Shown: positions 16,934-24,961, counted from the first letter of the stretch. The stretch is DNA of 43,921 bases from Thermodesulfobacteriota bacterium (GCA_028278625.1 JANQDY010000073.1:1-43921), one strand, 5' to 3'. Notes: generated by a model from the letters alone, not told the origin. Numbers and translations: made by a program.

Positions 16934-17746
16934 ATGGGAAGAATCGAATTTGACGAAGGAAACGGCGTTTTCTTTGAATGGACGCCGTCCGTCCGAAAAG
17001 ATGCGCCCAGTTTTGTCTTTTTCAACGCCCTCACGGGGGATCACACCACCTGGGAGGGATATATTGCCCCGGAATGCCGGGGGGCCGGATTTGGCACACT
17101 CGTATTCAATTACCGGGGGCAAAGGGAAAGTCCCTTCTCGGCCGGCATTCGGCTGAATGACGACCTCATCGTTTCGGACGGGCTCAGGCTGCTTAAAGAG
17201 ATTCAACCTTCCCGCGCTGTGCTTGTAGGTCTTTCCATTGGAGGACTCTTTGCCGCCCGGGTGGCGTTAAAAGGTTTCAAGGCAGCGGGGGTCGTTCTGA
17301 TCAATACGTTGAGACGCGATGGCCCCAGGCTTAAATGGATCGGGGATGCGCTGGTCCGCGTGGCCCGGGTAGGCGGTCTGGAGCTTCTGCGGGACCTGTA
17401 TCTCCCCCTGTTGATGGGCGAGGAATGGCTTCTTGCAAACCGTGAGAGCTTTTTGAATGAGAACGGTTACGAAGGGCTGGATGTGAATTCCGGCCCCTAC
17501 AAATTGCTGTCGGAAGCGGGCCGTGAAACCGAATGGGCGTTTCCCTGGGAAGCGTTGAACCTGCCGGTGCTGGTGGTAACGGGGCTTCAGGATCATGTTT
17601 TTTACGATGAACGGGACGTGTCGGAACAGACGGCCCGCCTGCGAAATGGAAAACGCGTTGATATCCCCGATGCTGGCCATCTCATTCCCGCCGAAAAGCC
17701 GGAAGCGCTGACGGAAATGCTTCTCAGATTTGCGCGGGAGGTTTGA
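16934..17746 (+). CDS. Alpha/beta-hydrolase
   Basis: This 270-residue cytoplasmic hydrolase has a full catalytic triad: nucleophile S101 in GLSIGG, acid D220 in VTGLQDHVF and H249 in DAGHLIP. The order and spacing are those of the alpha/beta-hydrolase fold, with a helical cap between about 130 and 205. FNYRGQRES after the oxyanion strand resembles esterases and lipase-like hydrolases more than dehalogenases. AGGAGGG lies before the ATG. The EamA exporter gene begins two bases after its stop, so the two are co-transcribed; the enzyme may act on whatever that carrier moves. The substrate cannot be read from the sequence. Confidence 0.85.
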   Translation: MGRIEFDEGNGVFFEWTPSVRKDAPSFVFFNALTGDHTTWEGYIAPECRGAGFGTLVFNYRGQRESPFSAGIRLNDDLIVSDGLRLLKEIQPSRAVLVGLSIGGLFAARVALKGFKAAGVVLINTLRRDGPRLKWIGDALVRVARVGGLELLRDLYLPLLMGEEWLLANRESFLNENGYEGLDVNSGPYKLLSEAGRETEWAFPWEALNLPVLVVTGLQDHVFYDERDVSEQTARLRNGKRVDIPDAGHLIPAEKPEALTEMLLRFAREV

Positions 17747-17748
17747 CC

Positions 17749-18699
17749 ATGGGACTCTGGCACAGACACGCCTGGATTGCCTATTTCGCTGTTTTTATGG
17801 CTGTTGTGGGGCACGCCTCCAGCGAGTTCGTTTCAGTCCTCTGCAAAGTAGCCGGGCCGGAACTTTCCGTCTGGCGGTTTTTGCTGGGAAGCGCGGGTCT
17901 CATCATCATCTCTCTGATTCTCCCGGGCAGCCGGAATTTCCTGTCGCCCCTTCGTCATGAGGGGATGAAACTCATCCTCCTTTCCCTTTGGGGCGTGAGC
18001 TTCTGCTACCTCATGTTCCACTGGGCCCTGGACTATGCCACGGTACCGCAGGTGGCTACGGCGGTGACAACGGTACCGATTTTTGTGGGACTGTTGAATT
18101 TGTGGCTGAACCGGCAGCCGTTTACCTTTGGCAAGGTTTTAACCGGACTGTGTGCCTTGCTGGGAGTGGCGCTACTCATCACCGATGGATATCTTGCAAG
18201 ACTTGCCTCATCCACCAACAACCTGGTCGGTATTCTCATGTCGCTGGCATGCACCTTTTCCATGGCCGGCTATCTGGTGGTGATCCGTCCGGTGATTGCA
18301 CGGCACGGTGCTCTGAAGATCACGACGTTAACCCTTACCATCGGCGCTCTGGGATTGTGGGTAGGCGTGGGTATCTTCTTTGGGAGTTGGGTCAATCCCT
18401 TTTCACTCTTCCTGAGACCTTCCAACCAGATTGCGGCCCTGTTGGGTCTGGGCATCTGGAATACCACGATTACCCAGTTCCTGTGGATCGGAGGACTGGC
18501 GGCTGTTCCGGATCAAACCCGGGGCAGCTATCTCTTCTATCTCAAGCCCGTTATCGCCACGTGTCTGGCTGTGTTCATACTGAATCACTTGATCAGCCCG
18601 TGGGGTATTCTTGCGATTCTGGTTATTTGCGGGTCTGTTTTCCTGGAGCCCTTTTTGGATCGACGGAAATCACCGGTATCGAATTCACAAAAAGGATGA
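17749..18699 (+). CDS. EamA/DMT-family membrane transporter
   Basis: This 316-residue protein has ten predicted hydrophobic helices in two five-helix halves, the EamA (RhaT/YdcZ-like) pattern. The first half contains GHASSEFVSVLCKVAGPELSVWRF and WALDYATVPQVATAVTTVPIFVGLLN. The second half contains ALLGLGIWNTTITQFLWIG and GSYLFYLKPVIATCLAVFIL. Members export metabolites such as amino acids across the inner membrane. ATG 17749 is favoured over TTG 17743 because CGGGAGGT is correctly spaced to it. It is coupled to the upstream hydrolase and convergent with the aromatic amino acid operon; export of an aromatic amino acid is a guess from position only. Confidence 0.87.
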   Translation: MGLWHRHAWIAYFAVFMAVVGHASSEFVSVLCKVAGPELSVWRFLLGSAGLIIISLILPGSRNFLSPLRHEGMKLILLSLWGVSFCYLMFHWALDYATVPQVATAVTTVPIFVGLLNLWLNRQPFTFGKVLTGLCALLGVALLITDGYLARLASSTNNLVGILMSLACTFSMAGYLVVIRPVIARHGALKITTLTLTIGALGLWVGVGIFFGSWVNPFSLFLRPSNQIAALLGLGIWNTTITQFLWIGGLAAVPDQTRGSYLFYLKPVIATCLAVFILNHLISPWGILAILVICGSVFLEPFLDRRKSPVSNSQKG

Positions 18700-18742
18700 G
18701 CCTGAGATGGCAAAGAAAAAGGGGCAAATCGAGAGATTGTGA

Positions 18743-19474
18743 TCATTTGCTCTGTTCGATTTTCTTTTCAAGGCGGCGCATGGCCGACATGAATGCCTCC
18801 CGATGTTCCTTTGCATAGGGGTTATAGTAATGCATGTCCTCGAAGAGCTGCCAGGTGTCGTGGGTCACCACGCCTAAAATATTGAGGAGCCTTTTGTACC
18901 CCTCCGTGTCAATGGTCAGCTCCCGGGCGCCGTACTCATCCAGCCCCCTGCCGATGAAATGGGTGAGGGCCAAGCTCACCGCAATCTGGCGGTCGTGTTC
19001 TTGGGGCGTTGCTTCGATGACGTTCAGCCCTTTGCCGGTCAGGTAACCCCTGATTTTTTGATATTGGTTCTCATTCAGCCGTGCTTTGCACAGCACGATT
19101 TTCCGATCATGAAGGGATTCTCCGGCACTGTCCGGGCCGAACATGGGATGAGTTCCCAGAATTGACACCGAAGAAGGGAGCATCTTTAGCATCCACTTTA
19201 CCGGGTAGACTTTCACGGAGCAGACATCCACAACCGTGGCATTGGGATTCAAGAGGGGCGCGATCTGCTGAAGCATCTCCTTCATACGGGAAATGGGGAC
19301 GCTCAAGATGACGGTTTTCTGCCGGCAGACCTCGGTAAGGTCGGCCGGAACACCGCCGATTCGCGAGATCTCCTCTGACTTGTCGCTCCGATTGAAGACC
19401 TTGATGGGGCAATCCCGGGCCATATAGCCGGCCATGAGTTTTCCGAATCTCCCAAAACCGATAATGCCGATCAT
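18743..19474 (-). CDS. tyrA: Prephenate dehydrogenase
   Basis: This 243-residue protein has an N-terminal NAD(P)-binding Rossmann motif (GIIGFGRFGKLMAGYM) and the family signature LGTHPMFGPDSA, followed by the helical dimerisation half (about 155-240). It oxidatively decarboxylates prephenate to 4-hydroxyphenylpyruvate in tyrosine synthesis. There is no fused chorismate mutase and no ACT regulatory domain, so feedback control by tyrosine through ACT is unlikely; control is probably by the operon attenuator. It is the last gene of the operon, and its start overlaps the aminotransferase stop by four bases. Arogenate dehydrogenase is the main alternative. Confidence 0.88.
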   Translation of the reverse strand: MIGIIGFGRFGKLMAGYMARDCPIKVFNRSDKSEEISRIGGVPADLTEVCRQKTVILSVPISRMKEMLQQIAPLLNPNATVVDVCSVKVYPVKWMLKMLPSSVSILGTHPMFGPDSAGESLHDRKIVLCKARLNENQYQKIRGYLTGKGLNVIEATPQEHDRQIAVSLALTHFIGRGLDEYGARELTIDTEGYKRLLNILGVVTHDTWQLFEDMHYYNPYAKEHREAFMSAMRRLEKKIEQSK

Positions 19475-20628
19475 GGCGCCCTAACCCCCGTCTTTGTACG
19501 GATGAACCGATTCATGCGCGAAAGGCCTTCCATCAATTGCTGCTCTTCCACGGCGTAACAGATGCGCACATGACCGTCCGCGCCGAATGCCTCCCCCGGT
19601 GCCACCGCCACATGGGTCTGTCTCAAAAGCTTCTCCGCAAACATCTCAGCCGTTTCATCCTTTTTGAGAAAGGGGCTTATGTCCGGAAACAGGTAGAATG
19701 CCCCTTGGGGAACCGGACAGGGGAGGTCTTTCAGCATTTCAAGGGCCAGATCCCGTTTCTTCTGCAATCCGTTTCGCAGCTTATCAATAGGGGCCGGATC
19801 GCAGGCGGTGGCGGCAAGGGCACCGTACTGGGCAAAGGTGCACACATTGCCCGTCAGGTGGCTTTGAAGGCGGGCCATGGCGGTGATGATCTTTTCGTCG
19901 GCCGCGGCATACCCGATCCGGAATCCGGTCATGGCGTGGGTTTTGGAGAAGCTCCGTACCACAATGAGTCGATTTCGCGCGTGGGGAAAATCAAAGGGGC
20001 TGCTGTGGGCCAGGCCGTCATAGACAAAGGCCTCATAAGCTTCATCGGAGATGAGACAGAGATCCTTTGTTTCGGCGATTTCAGCGATCTTCAAAAGATC
20101 TTCTTTAGGATAGACGGCACCCGTGGGGTTGTTGGGGCTGTTGATGATGATCGCTTTTGTGCGGGGATTGATTGCCTTTTGGATGGCAACAGGGTCCAGC
20201 TGATGGGCCCTGGTATCCACCAGCACCGGGAGGCCGCCGGCCAGTTTGATCTGCTCGCAGAAGCTGACCCAGCAGGGGCGGGGAATGATCACCTCATCTC
20301 CGGGATTGCACAATACCTGAAGCGCCATGAAAAGGGCCTGTTTGCTGCCGTTGGTAATGAGGATATTCCGGGAGTCGTAACCTTTGAATGCTTGCGCAAT
20401 GGCGCCGCGCAATTCCGGGAGCCCGCCTATGGGTCCATACCGGGTTTTTCCGGCGTTCAGCGCGTCAACTGTTTTGCCAATGATATCCGGATGAGGCGGT
20501 TCATGGGGTTCGCCGATACCGAGATTGATAATATCCTCGCCCTGGCGTCTTAGGGTGTCGATGACACCGCTTAAGTGAACGGTTCTGGATACGGGCACTT
20601 CCGCTATGCGCTTTGAGAGTCGATCCAT
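19471..20628 (-). CDS. PLP-dependent aminotransferase class I (aspartate/aromatic type)
   Basis: This 385-residue enzyme is an aspartate aminotransferase-like fold I protein. Visible motifs are LGIGEPHEPPHPDI near the N-terminus, SPNNPTGAVYPKEDL, DEAYEAFVYDG, and the PLP lysine K229 in SFSKTHAMTGFRIGY. It is placed between AroB and prephenate dehydrogenase. The likely role is transamination of 4-hydroxyphenylpyruvate or phenylpyruvate to tyrosine or phenylalanine, or of prephenate to arogenate, with glutamate as donor. A general aspartate aminotransferase role is also possible. The start codon overlaps no gene; a 66-base gap with a repeat separates it from aroB. Confidence 0.88.
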   Translation of the reverse strand: MDRLSKRIAEVPVSRTVHLSGVIDTLRRQGEDIINLGIGEPHEPPHPDIIGKTVDALNAGKTRYGPIGGLPELRGAIAQAFKGYDSRNILITNGSKQALFMALQVLCNPGDEVIIPRPCWVSFCEQIKLAGGLPVLVDTRAHQLDPVAIQKAINPRTKAIIINSPNNPTGAVYPKEDLLKIAEIAETKDLCLISDEAYEAFVYDGLAHSSPFDFPHARNRLIVVRSFSKTHAMTGFRIGYAAADEKIITAMARLQSHLTGNVCTFAQYGALAATACDPAPIDKLRNGLQKKRDLALEMLKDLPCPVPQGAFYLFPDISPFLKKDETAEMFAEKLLRQTHVAVAPGEAFGADGHVRICYAVEEQQLMEGLSRMNRFIRTKTGVRAP

Positions 20629-20640
20629 TCTGATTTCATC

Positions 20641-20671
20641 TTCTGAATTCCGGCGCCTGACGCCTGAATTC
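20641..20671. repeat. Short interspersed repeat, copy 1
   Basis: A 31-base stretch beginning TTCTGAATTC and ending TGAATTC, with two CGCCTG units, lies in the gap between aroB and the aminotransferase gene. It matches the reverse complement of 29593-29623 at 26 of 31 positions. Confidence 0.55.
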
Positions 20672-20694
20672 CCGGTCTGAGGGCGGAGGCCGCA

Positions 20695-21723
20695 TCAGAG
20701 TATTTGCATTAATACCGTCGTTAGTTCGGACAATGAAACGGGTTCAACCGTGGCGTTGCCGATGCCGTGAAGGAGCACAAAATGGATGATATCCTCTTTT
20801 CTCTTTTTATCATGGCGTAGGGCATCCAGGACTTGGGCCCTTTCAAATGCCACGGCGGTAGGGAGCTTAAGTGCCGTTAACAGGTCCAAAAGGCGATTGA
20901 CGTCGCTTTTTGTGAGATACCCCTTTTGCTCGGAAAGTCTTGCTGCCGCAACCATGCCGACGCTCACCGCTTCTCCGTGGGGCAGTCCGTGGACCTTTTC
21001 GAGGGCATGACCAAATGTATGTCCGAAATTCAGTTTGCGGCGTTCTCCCTGCTCCTTTTCGTCCCGGTTCACAATGCTCGATTTGATCACCACCGAGTCC
21101 AGCACCATCCTCTCCAAGGCTTCGGGTCGCTGCCCGAGGATCTGATGGATGTTTTCTTCCATATACCTGAAAAGATCTTGGTCCGCAATAGCGGCATGCT
21201 TGACCACCTCAGCCAGACCGCATCCGCGCTCCTGATGGGATAGGGTGGTGAGGACCCGAGGATCGCAAAGGACGAATTCCGGCTGGTTAAAGACGCCTAC
21301 CATGTTTTTATAACCGGAAAAATTAACCCCGTTCTTGCCTCCCACACTGGCATCCACCTGCGCCAGCAATGTGGTTGCCGCAAAGCCGAACCGGATCCCG
21401 CGAAGGTAGGTTGATGCCACAAATCCGGTGACATCGCAGACAATGCCGCCGCCGATACCAACCAGAAAGAGACTACGATCCGCTTCTAAGGCGACCAGTT
21501 TTTGAAAGATATCCATGACGGTACCGAGCGTTTTGATCCCTTCGCCGGTTCCGATGTCTATGACCGGCGCATGGGGAAACAGATCTCCGTAAAGGCGGTG
21601 AACGTGATTGTCGGTGATGATGACCCGGGGCAAAGGGGGCAGATATCCTTCCAGATTTTCAATCCTTTCACCGATTAGAATTTTTGATTTGCCCGTGTTG
21701 CCGTTGATTTCAAAGATGTTCAT
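20695..21723 (-). CDS. aroB: 3-dehydroquinate synthase
   Basis: This 342-residue enzyme converts DAHP to 3-dehydroquinate, the second step of the shikimate pathway. Family motifs are complete: VGIGGGIVCDVTGFVAS (NAD binding), GIRFGFAATTLLAQVDASVGGKNGVN, the zinc-ligand region GCGLAEVVKH, and NFGHTFGHALE with PHGEAVSVGM carrying the zinc histidines. The length is normal. It lies 34 bases after the DAHP synthase stop in the attenuator-controlled operon, so steps one and two of the pathway are made together. No sign of the alternative archaeal-type dehydroquinate route was seen. Confidence 0.95.
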   Translation of the reverse strand: MNIFEINGNTGKSKILIGERIENLEGYLPPLPRVIITDNHVHRLYGDLFPHAPVIDIGTGEGIKTLGTVMDIFQKLVALEADRSLFLVGIGGGIVCDVTGFVASTYLRGIRFGFAATTLLAQVDASVGGKNGVNFSGYKNMVGVFNQPEFVLCDPRVLTTLSHQERGCGLAEVVKHAAIADQDLFRYMEENIHQILGQRPEALERMVLDSVVIKSSIVNRDEKEQGERRKLNFGHTFGHALEKVHGLPHGEAVSVGMVAAARLSEQKGYLTKSDVNRLLDLLTALKLPTAVAFERAQVLDALRHDKKRKEDIIHFVLLHGIGNATVEPVSLSELTTVLMQIL

Positions 21724-21757
21724 TTTTTTCCCCGCGGAAGGTGTTCCGGACCGCCCG

Positions 21758-22864
21758 CTAGGCGGCCGCCGATATGTGATACCTTCCGTTTCCGGCAGGC
21801 CCGCCCGTTCTGGAAAAGCCGTTTTTCAACAGCTGTTCGTTGGCTGATTTTAGGAGCTTCTCGGTGGTTTCAAAGGAAATGCACTCGTCCGTAATTGATA
21901 GACCGTAGGACATCTCCCTGGGATTGCCGGTATTTTTCTGGTTTCCCTCACAGATGTTGCTTTCAAGCATCAGGCCCACGATTGCGTCGTTGCCGTCCAT
22001 TTTCTGGTTGATGACATCCTGCCAGACAATGGCCTGGTTTTGGAATCTTTTGGATGAATTGGCATGGGAGCAATCGACCACGATGGCGTCGGAAAGTCCT
22101 TTCCCTTTCAACTGGTCAATGGCTTGTCTGATGCTGACGGAATCGTAATTGGGACGTGTGCCTCCCCGCAACACCACATGGGCATAGGGATTCCCGGTGG
22201 TCATGACGATACTGGCCCGTCCGGCGGGGTCAATCCCCAAAAAGGATTGGGAAGATCCTGCCGCAATCATGGCGTTGACGGCGTTGGTGAGGCCGCCGTC
22301 CGTGCAGTTCTTGAATCCCACCGGCATGGAAAGCCCTGATGCCATTTCACGGTGAATCTGGCTCTCGGTGGTGCGCGCACCAATGGCAGCCCATGAAACC
22401 AGCCCAGCAATGTACTGGGGTATAAAGGGATCGAGCATTTCAGTTCCTGTGGGCAGACCCATTTCCGCTATATGAAGAAGAAGTCTCCGGGCCTTCCGAA
22501 TGCCGGTCATCATATCGTGGGAGCCGTCCAGGTGTGGATCATTGATCAAGCCCTTCCATCCCACGGTTGTGCGGGGTTTTTCAAAATAGACCCGCATGAC
22601 CACCATCAGGGTTTCCGAAACCTCCTTCCTGAGGCGGTTCAGGCGGTTTGCATAATCCATGGCCACCGTTTCATCGTGGATGGAGCACGGTCCCACCAAC
22701 ACCAGAAGACGCTTGTCCTCTTTGTCCAGAATCCGTTGGATTTCCTCCCGGCTTTTTATGACGGTTTCACCGGCTTCAGGGGAAACGGGAAATTCCAGTT
22801 TCAAATCTTCAGGAGAGATCAATGGGTTGAATGACGCAATGCGAATATCGTAGGTTTTCTTCAT
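21758..22864 (-). CDS. aroF/G/H-type: 3-deoxy-D-arabino-heptulosonate 7-phosphate synthase, class I
   Basis: This 368-residue enzyme condenses phosphoenolpyruvate with erythrose 4-phosphate, the committed step of aromatic synthesis. The active-site motifs are GPCSIHDETVAMDYA, KPRTTVGWKGLINDP and GARTTESQIHREMASGLS, with the metal region VDCSHANS. The length and N-terminal extension match the AroFGH (type I-alpha) group, whose members are feedback-inhibited by single aromatic amino acids. Which amino acid cannot be read here. It is the first structural gene behind a Phe/Tyr/Trp-rich leader and attenuator. GGAG lies nine bases before its ATG. Confidence 0.95.
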   Translation of the reverse strand: MKKTYDIRIASFNPLISPEDLKLEFPVSPEAGETVIKSREEIQRILDKEDKRLLVLVGPCSIHDETVAMDYANRLNRLRKEVSETLMVVMRVYFEKPRTTVGWKGLINDPHLDGSHDMMTGIRKARRLLLHIAEMGLPTGTEMLDPFIPQYIAGLVSWAAIGARTTESQIHREMASGLSMPVGFKNCTDGGLTNAVNAMIAAGSSQSFLGIDPAGRASIVMTTGNPYAHVVLRGGTRPNYDSVSIRQAIDQLKGKGLSDAIVVDCSHANSSKRFQNQAIVWQDVINQKMDGNDAIVGLMLESNICEGNQKNTGNPREMSYGLSITDECISFETTEKLLKSANEQLLKNGFSRTGGPAGNGRYHISAAA

Positions 22865-22927
22865 GGTGGCGCTCCTTGGTTTTGAAAAACAAAAGGGGCC
22901 GGTAGAAGCAACGCTTCCCGCGACCCC

Positions 22928-22961
22928 AAAAAAAAAGCCGCGGGCTAATCTGCCGGCGGCT
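22928..22961 (-). terminator. Attenuator terminator of the aro operon
   Basis: On the minus strand AGCCGC-C-GGC (arm), loop AGATTA and GCC-C-GCGGCT (arm) form a 9-bp stem with one C/C mismatch (22961-22936), followed by nine T (22936-22928). It lies between the leader peptide and the DAHP synthase gene, so it must be regulated and not constitutive. Confidence 0.88.
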
Positions 22962-22984
22962 GATGCTTTTAAATGTGGTATTTG

Positions 22985-23059
22985 TCAGCGGCGCACGGGC
23001 AGAGAGATCCCATAGGCATAAAACCAATAATATGAGAATCTGTCTGCAAAAAGGCGCAT
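22985..23059 (-). CDS. Aromatic leader peptide of the aro attenuator
   Basis: A 24-codon reading frame starts at ATG 23059, with GGAGA upstream, and ends at TGA 22985-22987. It contains FSYYWFYAY in the middle: eight of its 24 residues are Phe, Tyr or Trp, counting an early Phe at residue 4. This is the layout of pheL/trpL-type leaders. Ribosomes stalled at these codons when charged aromatic tRNAs are scarce would leave TCTGCC (23003-22998) free to pair with GGCAGA in the terminator arm (22954-22949), aided by GCTG/CAGC (22989-22986 with 22962-22959), blocking the terminator. A ribosome reaching the stop codon would cover the 5' arm and let termination occur. Confidence 0.87.
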   Translation of the reverse strand: MRLFADRFSYYWFYAYGISLPVRR

Positions 23060-23095
23060 TACTGAACTTTCTCCAAAGTGTTTCCGAATGAAGGG

Positions 23096-23124
23096 TGTCT
23101 ACCTTAATTATCTCCCCATGTCAA
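23096..23124 (-). promoter_or_regulatory. Promoter of the aro operon
   Basis: On the minus strand TTGACA (23124-23119), a 17-base spacer and TAGACA (23101-23096) lie 37 bases before the leader peptide start. The -35 is consensus. Confidence 0.7.
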
Positions 23125-23134
23125 GGATTTTTTG

Positions 23135-23151
23135 GTAGAAAAAGTTTGAAC
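23135..23151. promoter_or_regulatory. Possible operator half-site between divergent promoters
   Basis: GTAGAAAAAGTTTGAAC shares the ten bases GAAAAAGTTT with the centre of the perfect palindrome at 23944-23962. It lies between the aro promoter and the regulator promoter. It may be an autoregulatory site of the XRE-cupin regulator; the right half is poorly conserved. Confidence 0.3.
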
Positions 23152-23180
23152 TTGACAGAAATCTCACGATTCTGTAGTTC
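23152..23180 (+). promoter_or_regulatory. Promoter candidate of the XRE-cupin regulator gene
   Basis: TTGACA (23152-23157), a 17-base spacer and TAGTTC (23175-23180). The -10 is weak but the -35 and spacing are ideal. It is back to back with the aro promoter. Confidence 0.45.
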
Positions 23181-23253
23181 CGCTTTAAGACGATTGTTTT
23201 TAAAATAGTTTAATGGGAAGTGTTATACCAATATCATCTACAGGTCTTATCAT

Positions 23254-23886
23254 ATGGCAGAAAAGAACCAAAAGAACGGACAGAATACAACCGAGCCTTC
23301 CGAGGCCCTTGACAATGAACTGGAAATCTCCATCGGCAGGGAGGTTCGCAATTTTAGAAAAGCGATGGATCTCACGGTGGCGCAATTGGCGGAACTGTCC
23401 GGTTTTTCCATCGGCATGCTGAGCAAAATCGAAAATGGCCTCTCCTCTCCGTCACTTTCCACGCTAAAAGCGTTGTCCGAGGCATTGAACGTCCCGGTGA
23501 CGGCCTTTTTCCGGAAATATGAAGAGGAACGGGCAGCCAGTTTTGTGCCCGCGGGAACGGGGCTTATCATTGAACGCCGCGGTTCCCGATCGGGGCATCT
23601 ATACCAGCTTCTGGGGCACAATGCTAGCAAGCACGTGGCCCTTAATCCCTATCTGATCACTCTCACTGAGGAGTCGGATGTGTTTCCTCTGTTCCAGCAC
23701 CCGGGCCAGGAATTTATCTATATGTTGGAAGGCCTGGTTACCTACCGTCACGGGGACAAGACCTACCAGTTAAAGCCGGGAGACGCGCTTCTTTTTGATT
23801 CCGATGCCCCCCACGGACCGGAGGAGCTCATCCAAGTGCCGATCCGTTTTCTCTCTATTATTGCCTACAGCCGCAACGCCTACTGA
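23254..23886 (+). CDS. XRE-family regulator with C-terminal cupin sensor
   Basis: This 210-residue regulator has an N-terminal helix-turn-helix of the XRE/Cro type (about 27-82: IGREVRNFRKAMDLTVAQLAEL, SIGMLSKIENGLSSPSLSTL). A C-terminal cupin follows (about 125-205) with the metal/ligand motif HPGQEFIYMLEGLV and PGDALLFDSDAPHGP. Proteins of this build (PuuR/SutR type) sense small metabolites such as polyamines or amino acids. It lies directly upstream of the glutamate synthase operon, which has a 19-bp palindrome at its start. XRE-cupin regulators commonly accompany glxBCD-like gene sets, so it is the likely controller. Confidence 0.9.
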   Translation: MAEKNQKNGQNTTEPSEALDNELEISIGREVRNFRKAMDLTVAQLAELSGFSIGMLSKIENGLSSPSLSTLKALSEALNVPVTAFFRKYEEERAASFVPAGTGLIIERRGSRSGHLYQLLGHNASKHVALNPYLITLTEESDVFPLFQHPGQEFIYMLEGLVTYRHGDKTYQLKPGDALLFDSDAPHGPEELIQVPIRFLSIIAYSRNAY

Positions 23887-23910
23887 TCATGAGAATCCCT
23901 TAAATAGTTC

Positions 23911-23939
23911 TTGACAACAAGCCGCTGCTTCTATATTTC
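23911..23939 (+). promoter_or_regulatory. Promoter of the glutamate synthase operon
   Basis: TTGACA (23911-23916) is followed after 17 bases by TATTTC (23934-23939); TATATT with a 15-base spacer is an alternative -10. The palindrome at 23944-23962 begins five bases downstream. Confidence 0.6.
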
Positions 23940-23943
23940 CTAG

Positions 23944-23962
23944 GATGAAAAAGTTTTTCATC
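23944..23962. promoter_or_regulatory. Perfect 19-bp palindrome, probable repressor operator
   Basis: GATGAAAAAGTTTTTCATC is two perfect 9-base arms around a central G. It covers the predicted transcription start of the glutamate synthase operon, where a bound dimer would block initiation. The neighbouring XRE-cupin protein is the obvious candidate ligand. It is unlikely to be a terminator because it has a one-base loop and lies before the gene. Confidence 0.65.
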
Positions 23963-24037
23963 AAGGATGGCGCCAACCATTCTCGTTTTTATTGAGGATG
24001 GTGGTTTCAAATTCAATGCTTTTGGGAGGATCGGAGC

Positions 24038-24961
24038 ATGTGCTCAATAGGCGGTTTGTTGTTCAAAAACGGAAAACGTCCGGAAACCATGCCGTTTACC
24101 ACCGGCAAATGCATAACGGAGATATTGGACGGAACCGTTCATCGGGGTCCGGATTCCTGCGGATGGGGCTTGTACCGGGAGGCGCGCGAAGGCGAATACA
24201 GAATCCGGTTTTTCATCGATGAGAAAGATGCTGGGAAAGCCCTTCAAGACGTGGAACAGATAAAGAAAGCGCTTGCGGAAAAGAAAGCCGAGATTCTGGA
24301 TGACAAGGTGGTCGGCTGCATGTATGCCGCCAGGATCCGGTTTTCAGGTGACATAGAGCCGTTTTCCTTTGAGATGGGTGATATCGCCGAAATCGTCTCC
24401 GTTGGGAGCAGCCTGGACATTATCAAAGACGTGGGAAAGCCTTACGAAGTCAGTTCCCGTCACGACATTCTCGATTTTGACGGAACCCACGGTTTGGGCC
24501 ACACACGGCTCGCAACCGAATCGGGGGTTCATCCCAACACGTCTCATCCTTTCTGGGCGCCGGGGTTCTCGGATGTCTGCACTGTTCACAACGGACAGTT
24601 AACAAACTATTGGATTATGCGCAGGCGGCTGGAACGAAGGGGAATGCAGTTTCAAACCCAGAACGATACCGAGTTGATCGCGGTTTACCTTGCGTACCAG
24701 ATGAGCCAGGGGGCCACACTGGAAGATGCTCTCAAGACATCATTGGATGAGTTGGACGGAACCTACACCTATATGGTGGCCACAAAGGATTCAATCGGTT
24801 ATGCCAAGGACAAGCTGGCGGCGAAACCGATGGTGATTTACGAAGATGACGATCTAATCGCCATCGCTTCCGAAGAAGTTGGCATTAATCGTCTTTTTCC
24901 AGGTAAGGCACTGATTACCCGGGAGCCTCCACCGCTTACCTATGGCCTCTGGTCAGTATAG
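24038..24961 (+). CDS. Glutamate synthase, class II glutamine amidotransferase subunit (GlxB-like)
   Basis: This 307-residue protein is an N-terminal-nucleophile glutaminase. Met removal would expose Cys2 (MCSIGGLL), followed by HRGPDSCGWGLY, THGLGHTRLATES, the glutamine/oxyanion motif VHNGQLTNY and QNDTELIAVYL. It frees ammonia from glutamine for the FMN subunit. In bacterial GltB this domain is the N-terminus of one large chain; here it is a separate gene, the archaeal/GlxB arrangement. GGGAGGATCGGAGC precedes the ATG. It is 130 bases before the synthase gene. Confidence 0.9.
   Translation: MCSIGGLLFKNGKRPETMPFTTGKCITEILDGTVHRGPDSCGWGLYREAREGEYRIRFFIDEKDAGKALQDVEQIKKALAEKKAEILDDKVVGCMYAARIRFSGDIEPFSFEMGDIAEIVSVGSSLDIIKDVGKPYEVSSRHDILDFDGTHGLGHTRLATESGVHPNTSHPFWAPGFSDVCTVHNGQLTNYWIMRRRLERRGMQFQTQNDTELIAVYLAYQMSQGATLEDALKTSLDELDGTYTYMVATKDSIGYAKDKLAAKPMVIYEDDDLIAIASEEVGINRLFPGKALITREPPPLTYGLWSV

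Noticed and set aside
19537..20553. 338-codon plus-strand frame opposite the aminotransferase
   Set aside because: It is a shadow of a fully recognisable PLP enzyme, with no ribosome site and no family features.
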